NCBI GenBank assembly: GCA_026874595.1
Contig: CM049315.1
Coordinates: 17,505,664-17,569,663 of the forward strand
Origin: Sipunculus nudus
Taxonomy: Eukaryota > Annelida > Sipuncula > Golfingiida > Sipunculidae
DNA: 64,000 nucleotides
Reading direction: 5' to 3'
Shown here: positions 22,901 to 28,338 of the stretch, one piece after another
Layout: every line of letters begins with the position of its first letter
Position numbering within the stretch: the stretch's first letter is position 1
Notes under the pieces: generated by a model
Seen by the model: the letters and a program-made list of their open reading frames with translations, nothing else
Told to the model about the DNA's origin: nothing
Databases searched by the model: none
Translations under genes and position numbers: made by a program

Positions 22901-23899
22901 GCACAACAAAGGGCAGGCATATCTAGGGAAATAACAGAGTCATTTGCTAACATGAGTATAGGAGACATTCGCACTCTATCAGGTACTGCGGAAACACAGA
23001 ATGTATCATCGGATACATATGAGACGGGTGACAGGCAACGATTGAAGAGCCATTCACAGCCAAACCGTCCGTTAATTCATAAATCTAAACACCCAAATAC
23101 CAGACGGCGTGAAAAAGGGTTGCGTCTAAAAGATACACAATCCCACGACAACAACATTCCTAACAGAACAAATATACCCGCCAAACCAACCATACATGTA
23201 TCCATGTTGACCGATCCCGTCCAAACTGCGCTACAACACATATCTCCATACACAAAGGTCTCTACAGAATCAAAAGTGATTGCGCCACAATATGGAGCCC
23301 CTAAAACAAAAGTACCTACAGAAACAGGTGTTACTGAGCCACAGTACAGAGCTCCTTACGCAAACGTTTCTACAAAATCAGATGTTACACAATCACAGGA
23401 ATCCGATACGTTATTGGGGATAAGCATCCACACGACTGATGCCAGGGACACCTCATACGTGAAGGATGCAACAGGTGCACGTGAAGACCATCGCAAAAAT
23501 GTTAAAAATGAGGATACACGGAGACAAGGCGTTCAATTCGTCTACGAAGACCAGCCAAGCCGTTCCTACCAGCGGGAGGGTCAACCGTCCACTTTATTCG
23601 GTTCACGTGAAATGACGGCCACACCCCGCTCTCCCAGATCAAGTCGCGAGTTCGTTCCGGTTGACATTCCGGTTGATCGACACGTGGAACACAGGAACAT
23701 GCACGTACCCACCCCTGGTGTGCACAAGCATCAGACACAGACCAAAGGCCCTATTCATGATTCGGAACTGTTTACGGTTTTATGTAACACCCTAAACACG
23801 ATCCGCCAAACACAACCGCTTGCGATATTACCCCCCCGAAAAGGCCGTAATCTGAACGACGAGTACGACCTTATCCGGCTTTACATGAGCGACGAATGA
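7916..23899 (+). CDS. Giant tegument protein (UL36-like) with a degenerate OTU domain and a C76-type deubiquitinase
   Basis: A single 5,327-aa frame; the ATG at 7916 is preferred over a TTG at 7817. Residues about 25-130 resemble an OTU cysteine protease, but the nucleophile position in DGNSFFRAV is Ser36 and the usual His before Tyr-Asp is Gly122, so it is probably inactive. Residues about 130-1240 are hydrophilic and low-complexity, with an Ala/Glu helix near 415-460. Residues about 1255-1460 match the herpesvirus tegument ubiquitin-specific protease (peptidase C76): HQGD (Gln1268), GKQC with Cys1283, and FDSH with Asp1407 and His1409. This site looks intact. Residues about 1640-4000 are mostly charged helix and coiled coil, and the tail is repeat-bearing and disordered. 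UL36 proteins form the inner tegument, link capsids to motors and remove ubiquitin. This one is much longer than the usual roughly 3,000 residues. Confidence 0.85.
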   Translation: MARQTADPTPMSRTEWDEQLQKTGWTRKNVIRDGNSFFRAVAILINGMHEGQHGRLRQVVRDHTGNNELQEGVEPGNDAVRAVSHKYDCHVNVLRTTGDIRLLTSLARSRKPSITLVHTEGGYDVLIPTSEQAKVQPQSCSPPRAIDMYADEASSLLEDLDKEWARIMHRMQTSASTRQERSGGLDERPITGPLREEQHRRHLPSISANAAGGSADQMCTDEHVTAGGESGEAMSTEETADKTEIRKRRMTSTASRTNAPSRPQSGSVTDDQPVSGSKSKRKKCTKPKTPVQAPQMDTTTTSETQTHSDPAPETRDATTQEAVQKGPEPDPQVLFNEVKNMHAELQPAWSPIKSIRAVSPPAMSQINDETDRNVEDDNAAQQLLGQLTMLGAQIPASSSNQDETDFDMMTGEMSLAATELARLQAAEAETERAIREAAQATAERAKLEAAIAAAEIELRQSEAGVQQVADGVYQQGGTGQPNRVPGDTADDTRELTLPTETADHIGHQNVYCAEKCEGGIDLNDILSELFGDGQSNDQGVQTQPADQGASGSVHYQHPFTEDTTFSLPSFDGEDDRKQQDDPVRKTPSDTSNVSSSTGVNTQQRPVTGSSIGQEARGEEGQLSKSDTDETVSAVATIIAALEHDERHEEKKVTGDTVNGFVPCPATADGGGTSHHIEQHETDEQESIQEGKAHSTDTTVTQDPPFHSDTAQGTPMRQGQEDILQMAMNQCDIFSASDICPDNVPTAPSVTDLGENAGAEHVAPSVSAVPGDTADTDIPSEHPQHVGENEAPEQDANQHLRTVGETATPVAHTGGAEAARRIADGSPDTGACKKETRGRKGHKSVLKPSNQHSTADKQKEALRKTARRLKRNSVRLSTKILQPRVIHPTPVPDFPKRRPRRQLRVAHVDHPYSKPPGSADEPKCIRKKRLGQRRRASSAQNDRPCQLSSRPADDTVTTPSGSEKAGERPTAADTAGHAKNAEQTTHEENTSGARGESDQMDTTACEQRETSAEECGEMEGDDSAPSTSGDYPTRVMLCDTFEDIKTREYFQLDKGGMYSVDMTLCRPQTPNPSADHVSLLAPRVRDSHTVTGAPFMQTEETQDGQEQDDASSVSLTERIQNMPATFEQSMDDSDASDDTLEQHMDESSECEGNVPISVTTMDESDGTVEDEGGVNDARRVPVNTQGKTVASRGDRPCDTETANEGRGSDKQRDMPRSDRPDETRSSSGGPPRHASQKDTTGKDASNTDACYIPPGHPVITKCVTGSFHQGDHQHFLSFSVGKQCVPNCAVALIRCSIEDPETWTTSTLDDILDAGDQLYYSIKGYPVEDAGYVCLDELPETIDCFSRSFSVVSYMYRSDLINRNDFRNTYRTLRMALCDDKGYLSSILILQDCAIAVMQKGSKYYVFDSHSRDMRGKVTPTGTSVLLGFDILAEAIKHITNLAYTLKVNGYESRLYSITENRVDAPVREQTDPVAPVHSTPRADTPVDTQQSDRVDETREEDVASACNTGADEKIEEQDVAASEQHSGQSGAEEMEDVQGDITREETTEEDVATRPAQEQPDDGAGQPNPASACNTGAEADMEEQDVAAYEQHSGPSETEEMEDVQGDITRDEQTPPRSGEGDPGVDDLNTSTRKKLHIKSQPGKASNNRGRPSKGVTHGKMDEHAASLVKRYEEAVKVYNERRDTLAHFCAICTSKVVGNIEEVEEMKQKLTMLKTKALRARTNIPSLQGVDIPLIVKKKVERKHKINIMPNTAKATKALDKAETEAAKREKKENDQTIADMRAGLLNELRDPSVTYDDVKRNESKYQHVLPITPAEEKDAKSTVEAWMTNMADYIEYALIHIEKKAEESPSMLAEPPRGVPGIFWLHKETDTQVATGRALLEMYRVLRASAVDHNKTLIDMVDQLKAWLENASLQCVHDKIRACLETWYELDASVLDERVDAMLGQIMPQLRLMRLRIRSGTSGDDEKSLRRMKIKITCMQEDLRELLRSVYESAAQYRVTSKKNGQWHNTLTETEKKLQRELKQIEQDIAAVSARVVSLPQLRKSHRRRMNVPLTPLTETEPIEGPPSAPETASVRENPSDEVNNDRHENDPLTRDEARRILTEKNTPMQVRIATIAQRCPEVKKWNTRVSKAKDDYASHKRHLEEIIKRCMGTECSSCTEAASFIQTIDELEGDGQSLRRTTKNVLMKDHGIPAGIWDELRVIAEVYAIPDLPDTEKVRTKLRAQLEKLSKQEKDAERKQLLQLVKSGQLEYARARNVVQSLLPLQKDDVSFGKQAVEVWVNNVVKDVEIALSDYEQSCPPGCDAPPEKLPCYICLLEKPDSTGAELQELLGVCKDVYNASHNDSREDKLNRLIAWARQPGTKPILKGLRCCFKNVWNAESEELEKQINEHVSRVDEMFRNVDASYTSDESNRKNVTLLEEHIEKVSQVKKSLSWCEDKAAAWLQKLGGNQDQPFDVKGCRSDGLKKILQLLNAKNDKANALIGKLQGWKTAEHVQAQTASSPGQSSTVRGTGDDELIARTHAAQTAAAETAAAETAWLKEVLVATEQYNTSTEKTRAWIQACKTFQFENTRDIDMYKKELDQQVGVLDIHNSTLDKLRRGNCVVDGTLVASKDTTFWGNKEKEQIRFKKTEPITRTQIEEAKRVMQTKRKELEAKEKRQRREEIVRDLTASGTLTDVTSNLAQYMDTIYPLTKEEVTDLCLHCSHWTDRLTEDVERLAHAYTSGLDDGASQDAPRCIADEVPAVFGLLEHMCSDNSDKKQQYQRKRKEAETLLEIYQNLRAEQCARDTDNASRIQFLTERAWRETTPKRTSNVLLHCIIQVFNEWTDQTVRDCTETVRGSASAIQASSEDIECFSKDGMHHLITTWDQTGLDQANNQLRDSQKRLNDTLNALTAAKAAAGTHWNKGDGGFAKKLHTADKSINAAIHQIQLLNVRAEHLRQKTDMDNKHTGSEHGEPADHVTEAYNKLLTTGLSEKANLPDTILQHVNRCGPTDEVTRMLDSLFRHLARVLECPTRLQDQVRFGTQLGVKQLGTSDIPLAKRLYRLVDIVAARTGTRTTYRQELEAGHVVISGIESAGNAISHMITDRLKQSVENLYPQTPAWTSVTANLDRLHNMMEMHDMEHTKRSCMADMFETKLKYVETAAQEATTNVDNSFQSVSYALYSLRHIQNELNMLKQEIAKEPDSVNKQERVGKAEKMLKQRYISHLRKQLEGVIKDILKDAIQEMQDILVNYHLTDEHVHYQCIAHRTCNVRELLNRCYQLLQENAHWGGTDGMFTTGGTGNNVMTLLKQLKPDDVKWFDGLVGLLNKSVDATLGSTKNLAQSIRRWAFEQGEKILRSEIPADSRLDPTEDVPDLREWLDKAARMGERVQSSLSTVSWILQSQEYQYVYDLVAGTLTAFQTLALQITGSSYQTALKYADNFKQSVHAIVDRIRNDISSGHQLIVAESALFQGQPCDDVTVAGKGISVNLHNIIRHTGELQDILQDAMTIIYSFRYAHTWLIQTVYPSWNRTQSAIQDSLQRLQNEVSTYIPQYILDAWIKQLDDKSSQLFLDWLQAKIHTETQVSTHLHTCYGTRNFMHESANTQQQIIQLTKRAVDKEHDRRTTLIENNVSACKEFLQRKVNEQNRNPDTDGLRNGIKTLIDKCIRTVERHCEHGKLIIQCILTSCKWYEHICNRYMDDTRALMGKKYTEEMSHSQTGNMRSVPDILSCVVEQLVADIEEDVTQRMLILADKLHLDLISLHTEQMTYHANALSVHHTLGCLASLMVFSLFDMQQQRLHDYTHVEGRLTECRRSVQQAVQMSVAIMEYTEQNLRNLLQHDSIPFGTVGSYKADVLNKREELSRMMMEAEDAFSRLQHTWPSTTEIRINITENVSLQVLNEVYNTCKTRIDAYQAFLELIQRATHLDTPDERRECEESWWCDGMVVRERLMTAFVRHVSHDDTDDKENLKRVRVWLDNIPKVYKCTLSQKDVRQLHQEKTHNIYKKSQKENNWGSCVEYDSRAECDLLFKQVISYQSGTGIMLHPFPDALRQLCSAWLARVNCQMDQQARMLTVLKKNNITVGYETWNSTRLIMDVCVSGYTYPSDPGGWLPEECLNHMVHVVLRTQPSPLQERVLVQAHLSLHVCMQEVTHGNVDNPRSHYSYAHIDDVYATKPPGVPLVAVVANSTSLGFTRLMRKPEPNTCSSLYEIIGPVSAWMHIREQSDGHNELDAAADHMSVVRPLLSEDTVMFLNDPSTFQTQCTIFQQFFKARGEHDIALSTREGARYEGNWLFTCTNENDCYTVPQCDMDTIFCCTTGLAQAAGRQDNSSEHITVEAALPFSREPLDRITTKQTVSVTDLIPNDGTSNTSGLYKVARHVFRVLECVYPFITRQTLEALKAEHGRQTGVETRSDGVKGWWISSQKAQETWHCLWVYGIRFCLAMKKVNSARAINGEQDVGPWGELPTFFNVCGRPVYNLKDKDLFQWVRMTDSIISDTGRTSHLFWLATCTAAVFAFCGSNVHWGLKALLGKTGLHHYVLSKDIPTRWSTNNQPRWDDRLCLRVAETLRGFMAYAVTAGRMIDSEVLETLWAQHGHGVGSVWDHILEEYTHLPTRCGNENNGFQFEEREVAMHEAADMQRSVLQHVYGLDKPEEYVQDGSNVRAYDVSWPCSGMKSKAQGWCRFDVILFSLVTGIPLATCYDTVAGSKIPFHREWTNSTYNPNVDSIIDPASAYPAPLTADTCPTDILRYFFSFDQSALPLFAALPRSSASSSTHVPVNKYLDGLRGSTFIPIISVQILTDGLNTDGGERFLPTGYAVANEHNEKVNQLSFTYGERICGPVEVERGWFRRVYRVRTTKASDDAGLIPWCDRGHLECVSSDQHPEFPLQMYTNEEVARPNDNETQFRVDELSDTELQNLNVQQHHMTQGHTGSEDDGVSLFHEIQQTEELLNSNSRDISPLPVSQTASDISCANIQSKSDDDVQEHLPHRKQHRSYELCDDVTIHGKMGSGPYAQQRAGISREITESFANMSIGDIRTLSGTAETQNVSSDTYETGDRQRLKSHSQPNRPLIHKSKHPNTRRREKGLRLKDTQSHDNNIPNRTNIPAKPTIHVSMLTDPVQTALQHISPYTKVSTESKVIAPQYGAPKTKVPTETGVTEPQYRAPYANVSTKSDVTQSQESDTLLGISIHTTDARDTSYVKDATGAREDHRKNVKNEDTRRQGVQFVYEDQPSRSYQREGQPSTLFGSREMTATPRSPRSSREFVPVDIPVDRHVEHRNMHVPTPGVHKHQTQTKGPIHDSELFTVLCNTLNTIRQTQPLAILPPRKGRNLNDEYDLIRLYMSDE
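12422..12747 (+). repeat. Two copies of a 201-bp-spaced coding repeat in the tegument gene
   Basis: Two in-frame segments (12422-12546 and 12623-12747) encode near-identical acidic blocks containing SACNTGA, EEQDVAA, EQHSG and EEMEDVQGDITR. They lie just after the C76 domain. The spacing of exactly 67 codons keeps the frame. Confidence 0.85.
23243..23404 (+). repeat. Three 54-bp coding repeats near the tegument C-terminus
   Basis: Three consecutive 18-residue units share the pattern (S/A)P-x-x-x-V-(S/P)-T-x-(S/T)-x-V, and the first two end in PQY(G/R). They sit in a disordered, Thr/Ser/Pro-rich tail. Confidence 0.7.
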
Positions 23900-23916
23900 G
23901 GTGATCATTAACATAA

Positions 23917-23986
23917 AATAAAAACAACAACACCTGATCTGTATGAGATAACAACCAACATCAGAAATATTAAATAGTAATTTATT
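23917..23986. terminator. Facing polyadenylation signals between convergent genes
   Basis: AATAAA on the plus strand at 23917-23922 follows the tegument stop by about 18 bp. AATAAA on the minus strand at 23986-23981 serves the ATPase gene ending at 24032. Confidence 0.65.
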
Positions 23987-24031
23987 ATCTGATAGTCTGC
24001 CGCATGTTTAAGTGGTTCATCCTCTTTTTAC

Positions 24032-24892
24032 CTAACTGTCCGTGCTATGCAAAGCATCTGTTATACTGAAAGTGGTGGTCGCAGAAGGGGGCATGGCCCA
24101 CCACGTTTGGACGACTCCTCCCGCCTCGTAATTTCCGATGAGGATCTGTATTTGTGGGAAACGTTGAAACAGCAACATGTGGCGTGTGGGAAGCAGATGA
24201 ACATCATCCATGACGACTACATGAAAAAAATGGGTGGCACATAATTTCAGAAGAACGGGATAAGGGACGTCTGCGCAGGTCAACCCATTGTAATCACCGT
24301 TTGAACACATGAAGTTGTATATGTGTTGCCACATACCATTGGCCAGGCGGACAATGTCATCAGGCGTAAATGCGGAGTACTGCCAATATACAGAGTCAGC
24401 TGAGGGAACGTGGTCTTTACACACGTGGACGGTGTCATAATCAAGCAGAAACGCCATAAATGTTTCAAATACCAGCCTTGTTGGCGCGGGCGGGTTAACC
24501 ATCGATAGTATGAGGCGTTTAATGGTTAAACGTTGGTCGTGGTGCAGGTGGTTATCCGTGGCCCCGTCAAGCACTTGGTCTAATGGTAATATGGTAACGT
24601 TCTTCGGACAGACGGCCTTGAGACGCCGCCATGTATCAGAACACCTTACAATCCACAGGAAACGGAAACGTGGTTCCGCCCAGGCCTTCTCCATCACGGC
24701 TACGGATTTACCACAGCCGTCTTCCCCGATAACATGGATGCGGTCCCCAGGCTGAAACCGGTGTTCCAGCACAGCCGTTTGGTCCCTTGTCAGTTTATGT
24801 GATGTTGTGTGTGACACAACCTTACGCAGAAGTCGCCTGCCCTGAAACTCACCAGGACGCCCATGCGTCGTGTTCAACGTAGAACTCATCAT
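24032..24892 (-). CDS. P-loop ATPase resembling the N-terminal half of a superfamily 1 helicase
   Basis: The 286-aa product starts at tandem ATGs at 24892. Around residues 34-46 the stretch LTRDQTAVLEH looks like a helicase Q motif. It is followed by Walker A GEDGCGKS (56-63, Lys62) and Walker B HVVVMDDV (224-231, Asp229/Asp230). A segment ILIGNYE (250-256) occupies the place of SF1 motif III. Motifs IV to VI are missing, so only one RecA-like domain is present and unwinding by itself is unlikely. It is distinct from the helicase at the window start, which supplies motifs V and VI elsewhere. Possible roles are a truncated helicase paralogue, a regulatory ATPase or a packaging accessory; I cannot choose. 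ATP binding is well supported. Confidence 0.7.
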   Translation of the reverse strand: MMSSTLNTTHGRPGEFQGRRLLRKVVSHTTSHKLTRDQTAVLEHRFQPGDRIHVIGEDGCGKSVAVMEKAWAEPRFRFLWIVRCSDTWRRLKAVCPKNVTILPLDQVLDGATDNHLHHDQRLTIKRLILSMVNPPAPTRLVFETFMAFLLDYDTVHVCKDHVPSADSVYWQYSAFTPDDIVRLANGMWQHIYNFMCSNGDYNGLTCADVPYPVLLKLCATHFFHVVVMDDVHLLPTRHMLLFQRFPQIQILIGNYEAGGVVQTWWAMPPSATTTFSITDALHSTDS

Positions 24893-25078
24893 CCTTCCGG
24901 CGTGTTGTGATGTACCACGAAACCGAGTCTATGCTGACGTCACTCACGTCGTGCATTACAAATACGGGTAGCATTCTCAGGACAGGGTATCACATGTACG
25001 ATGAAAAACGCGACGACTAGATATGTTGCATGTGGAATAAATTCAAATGATAAAAAAATGCATTGTGTTGGTATCGTG

Positions 25079-25088
25079 TTTATTTATT
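25079..25088 (-). terminator. Polyadenylation signals for the 514-aa gene
   Basis: Two overlapping AATAAA hexamers on the minus strand lie about 50-60 nt beyond the stop codon at 25138. Confidence 0.6.
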
Positions 25089-25137
25089 CAAGTAACATGT
25101 GTGTTTTTGTGTTTCGGCATTGCGACGTGCCAAACAT

Positions 25138-26682
25138 TTAGATAACACGCGCCTCAAACGTGGCACCGGGAGGGATGATCAAAGCTCCGTCTTCTGTCCT
25201 GTTGCTGCTTGGGTTCACACCGGTGGCCCTCAGTGCAACGGCAACGGGGGTTACGCTGAATATTTCATCGTACAAGGCGGAAGCTGTTCTTATGATCTCG
25301 TGTAACATAGCCTGTGCACATGTTATGCGGGAAGACAAATCCCTGTCTTCGTAAACATCCATGTCAGCTCCTGGGTTCATGACATCTTTGAATGCGTAAA
25401 GCTGTGTTTTTTGCACTATAACAGGATCTGCCGTTTGACCCTCATCGTAGCCTGCCGGTTGGTTAGCTGGGGCGTCAATAAGGTTAGGAGCATCAAAACC
25501 CGGGTCACAGATTGCCACATTTGATTCCAGGTTCCCGTCTTCCAGGCAGCACTCTTCGGCAAGGCTTCTGAGCGCCGAACCACAGACGTTGTTGCACATA
25601 CGCAGTTGGTTCGCCAAAATACAGACAAGGCGCACGCTGTTGGCCAGAGACGGTTGCCTGCGGGAGAACGACTGTTCGTCTTTGGAAGGGGGGTGGAACA
25701 GCTTGTCGAAGTGATGCGATATCTGGTAGTGCCCGTAAGCACAGATGGCATCGACATGCTCCGCCTCGAGCCGATCCCACCGCCGTAGCACCCCCGGTTT
25801 CGGGTCATCGTCGTAAGGCAGATCTTCCCCAAACCCCGACTCCGGCATTATTACAGGAGGTTGCACGCACAAGTAGGCACCCATGTGGGTGTTGATGTCA
25901 TCCGGGCCGTTGTTGACTAGCTCCACTATGCACACGTCACGTTGGCGCACGTTAGCTTTCGCTTTCATTCGCGTTTCCCTGCACTGCTGCCAAGCAGTGG
26001 CATACGTCGAGAAATCACTAGGGTTTGTTTCGTCTAAAATAAGGGGTCGGAAAGTGGTACCTTGTGACGTGGTATCAAACTTATAGAAAAAACCAGCCGG
26101 CAAAGCCCCGTGCGTCCCGGCGCCATATGGTTCGAGCTGGTTATGAAGCGTTGTTTGTGGTATAACGCTAGGTAGTTCATTTGTACCAGTCACGAAGCAG
26201 TCAAAAAAACTATGTGGGGTAATGGCGTGACCTGTCATAGAGGACGCCCTGCTCTGTACAACCCTGCCATATACTGGGGGGTTATAGGCATGTGCCAAGC
26301 TGCATATTGATGTCCAAACGGCTTTCAAACCTGCCCGCAAAGCAAGAGTGTTGGTTGCTTTTTCACTTTCTTTTAGCTTTGAATTGGCAGAAAGCGTCTT
26401 AAGTGTATTCTTCAGAGCTGTGGATTCTTTCATCAAACCCCTTTGTGGCATGCCAGGTGCTGACAAAGCAGCATGATCAGGTAGATTGAGATCTCGTACA
26501 GCTGCGTCACAGAAGGCATAGAACTGCAGCCAACCGTAATGCTTCAACAGTCTTGACAGATGCAGGAGCAAGGTCGGCTCCAGCGTCCGACTGAATGGGT
26601 GTTCCCCCAACTCCTCTTCCATGGTCAAGCGCGTGTTTGAGCTGGCTGCTTTTGCGTACTTCATCTTGTCCACGTTCCGCAT
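25138..26682 (-). CDS. Unrecognised 514-aa protein, possible capsid triplex component
   Basis: The gene begins 4 bp after the stop of the 202-aa gene on the same strand, so the pair is probably read from a shared or nested transcript. The product has no signal peptide or membrane span. The N-terminal 100 residues are helical and charged, the middle is mixed, and an acidic loop (EDLPYDDDPKPG) precedes a helical stretch with several cysteines. I see no enzyme motif. Size, solubility and coupling to a small beta-rich protein would fit a capsid or tegument structural protein such as a triplex subunit, but that is inference only. Confidence 0.65.
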   Translation of the reverse strand: MRNVDKMKYAKAASSNTRLTMEEELGEHPFSRTLEPTLLLHLSRLLKHYGWLQFYAFCDAAVRDLNLPDHAALSAPGMPQRGLMKESTALKNTLKTLSANSKLKESEKATNTLALRAGLKAVWTSICSLAHAYNPPVYGRVVQSRASSMTGHAITPHSFFDCFVTGTNELPSVIPQTTLHNQLEPYGAGTHGALPAGFFYKFDTTSQGTTFRPLILDETNPSDFSTYATAWQQCRETRMKAKANVRQRDVCIVELVNNGPDDINTHMGAYLCVQPPVIMPESGFGEDLPYDDDPKPGVLRRWDRLEAEHVDAICAYGHYQISHHFDKLFHPPSKDEQSFSRRQPSLANSVRLVCILANQLRMCNNVCGSALRSLAEECCLEDGNLESNVAICDPGFDAPNLIDAPANQPAGYDEGQTADPVIVQKTQLYAFKDVMNPGADMDVYEDRDLSSRITCAQAMLHEIIRTASALYDEIFSVTPVAVALRATGVNPSSNRTEDGALIIPPGATFEARVI

Positions 26683-26686
26683 GACT

Positions 26687-27295
26687 TCACACTAAACCCG
26701 TCAGCACACCGGTGAACACCTCAGGCATCTTAAAGATAGGTACGGTGGCCGGAAACGTCAGGCCGTGCGCGGTCGCCTTAGCAATGCTAACAGGGGGTCC
26801 GTATGGGTTGGCGGGGTCATTCGGGGGTATCTCGTCCTTGTGTGAGTGCCTGTCGTTCGGTGTCAGCAAAGGGTATATCGGCACCAGACAGACCAGATCG
26901 TTCACAGAGAGGGTGAAAGGGCCGCTGTTTCTCATGGTTTTTACCTGGTGCTCGTTCGACGTAACCCGACCAGACTCCATCCCGACACCTGTAGAGCATG
27001 TGATGTAGTTACCAGAAATGTTCAGTTCCCCGTCCCTTCCGTGGACGTTCCACCGGGAAAGGCGTGTGTACTCCACGGGGCTAACGCCGTCGCAGGCCGA
27101 CAAGATCATAGCAGGGGATGTATCTCCTGTGAGCAAAGGAAGTCCCACAACGAAACAGTTTTTATGTATACCCGGGCCATACCCCTGGCTGCCACCGGGC
27201 ATGGTGCGCACGGGTGACAGGTATCCGTATAGATCATGTTTGTCTATACACTTGTTTTCACATGTGAGGTCCAGCCTGTCCCCGGCAGAGGACAT
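26687..27295 (-). CDS. Unrecognised 202-aa beta-rich protein, possible triplex subunit 2-like
   Basis: Starts at an ATG at 27295 and stops 4 bp before the downstream 514-aa gene. The protein is rich in Gly, Pro, Thr and Val with few helices predicted by eye, suggesting a beta-sandwich. The stretch VNDLVCLVPIYPLL with the preceding Arg-Asn-Ser resembles, loosely, a conserved Asp-x-Val-x-Leu-Val-Pro segment of herpesvirus triplex subunit 2. Full-length family members are about 300 residues, so this would be short. The resemblance is weak and needs a structure comparison. Confidence 0.6.
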   Translation of the reverse strand: MSSAGDRLDLTCENKCIDKHDLYGYLSPVRTMPGGSQGYGPGIHKNCFVVGLPLLTGDTSPAMILSACDGVSPVEYTRLSRWNVHGRDGELNISGNYITCSTGVGMESGRVTSNEHQVKTMRNSGPFTLSVNDLVCLVPIYPLLTPNDRHSHKDEIPPNDPANPYGPPVSIAKATAHGLTFPATVPIFKMPEVFTGVLTGLV

Positions 27296-27507
27296 CGCAG
27301 CTGTTTCCTGTTAGTGACACTATAAAACCGAACCGTTTTTTTGTTACTGTTGAGTAGTTCGTCCAGTCAGACGTTATCTGCACTATTTGTGACACCCGTC
27401 ATCACAAATAGCGCCAGGACATGTGACCGCCGGGAAACACCAATAAATACTGAACCACATAGGCATTCACATCAGACACGAGCGCACATTCTACACATCA
27501 CGGCACC

Positions 27508-27969
27508 ATGAGCGGCTCGGAAAGTAACCAAGCCACGCGAGACAGTTCTGTACCCGTCGCCAGTAGCGAGACCAAAGTGTTGATACCTATCGATTGGTTG
27601 GCGCTGATAATCGGTAGGCTTTGGCAGATAGTCGGGGAATGTACGGCTTTATCGAAAGATATGAAACGAATGCAACAGGTTTTGATCGCGAATATGCAGG
27701 ATCCCGGCGCGGCTTCTTTAGACGTGTTTCCAACTTCCAGATCGTCGCAAGATACGATTGAACGCAATATGAAGATGGAGGCAAGGAGCACTAGGCTGCT
27801 TGAACAGATCGGCAGAAGTACACAAAATACACAAGACAGATGTCGCCCGAAGGACGTTCCTGTCAACCCAAGACGGAAAAGGAACGAAAAGGAACAGAAC
27901 AAGAAGAGGGAGGAAAAGCGTGCCCAGATGATGGCAGAATCACTCCAACAACTTGATCTGGAGCCTTAA
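27508..27969 (+). CDS. Small 153-aa basic-tailed helical protein
   Basis: The ATG in ACCATGAGC has a good start context. An AT-rich CCAATAAATACT about 70 bp upstream may serve as TATA element, and AATAAA at 28096 ends the unit. Residues 25-43 form a short hydrophobic helix, followed by an amphipathic helix. Residues 112-145 are strongly basic (PRRKRNEKEQNKKREEKR), fit for nuclear import or nucleic-acid binding. The last codons lie inside a 68-bp tandem duplication whose second copy falls beyond the stop. Function unknown; small capsid-tip or tegument proteins have this size, but no likeness was seen. Confidence 0.65.
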   Translation: MSGSESNQATRDSSVPVASSETKVLIPIDWLALIIGRLWQIVGECTALSKDMKRMQQVLIANMQDPGAASLDVFPTSRSSQDTIERNMKMEARSTRLLEQIGRSTQNTQDRCRPKDVPVNPRRKRNEKEQNKKREEKRAQMMAESLQQLDLEP

Positions 27970-28086
27970 CAGGGTTAAGAGACTGCAAAATATGTGGGTG
28001 CATGGTCTATGGTGTTTAACTTGATCTGGAGCCTTAACAGGGTTAAGAGACTGCAAAATATGTGGGTGCATGGTCTATGGTGTTTA
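27951..28086 (+). repeat. Perfect 68-bp tandem duplication across a stop codon
   Basis: Positions 27951-28018 and 28019-28086 are identical. The first copy includes the last codons and stop of the 153-aa gene; the second is untranslated. Lack of any difference points to a recent event or to an assembly artefact. Confidence 0.9.
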
Positions 28087-28338
28087 TACTCTTCGAATAA
28101 AACATTGTTTTTCCTTCGATGACATGTACTGTTGTTTATTGTGTGATGATGTGGTGTGTGAATGATTGATCGACAAAAGCGGACAGTGAAGAGAATGCTA
28201 GTCATTACGTGTAACTGTCAATGCGATGAAAAAAACCAGACATTATCATATAAAGACGATACAGTTTATTACCTAATAATAAGTGTATCAAACCATATGC
28301 ATAACCTGGTATAAATGTATATCGAACGACCGGGGTCG
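27970..28338. other. Convergent intergenic spacer with facing poly(A) signals
   Basis: Holds the second copy of the 68-bp repeat, AATAAA on the plus strand at 28096-28101, and AATAAA on the minus strand at 28270-28265 for the leftward genes. No further gene is seen. Confidence 0.6.
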
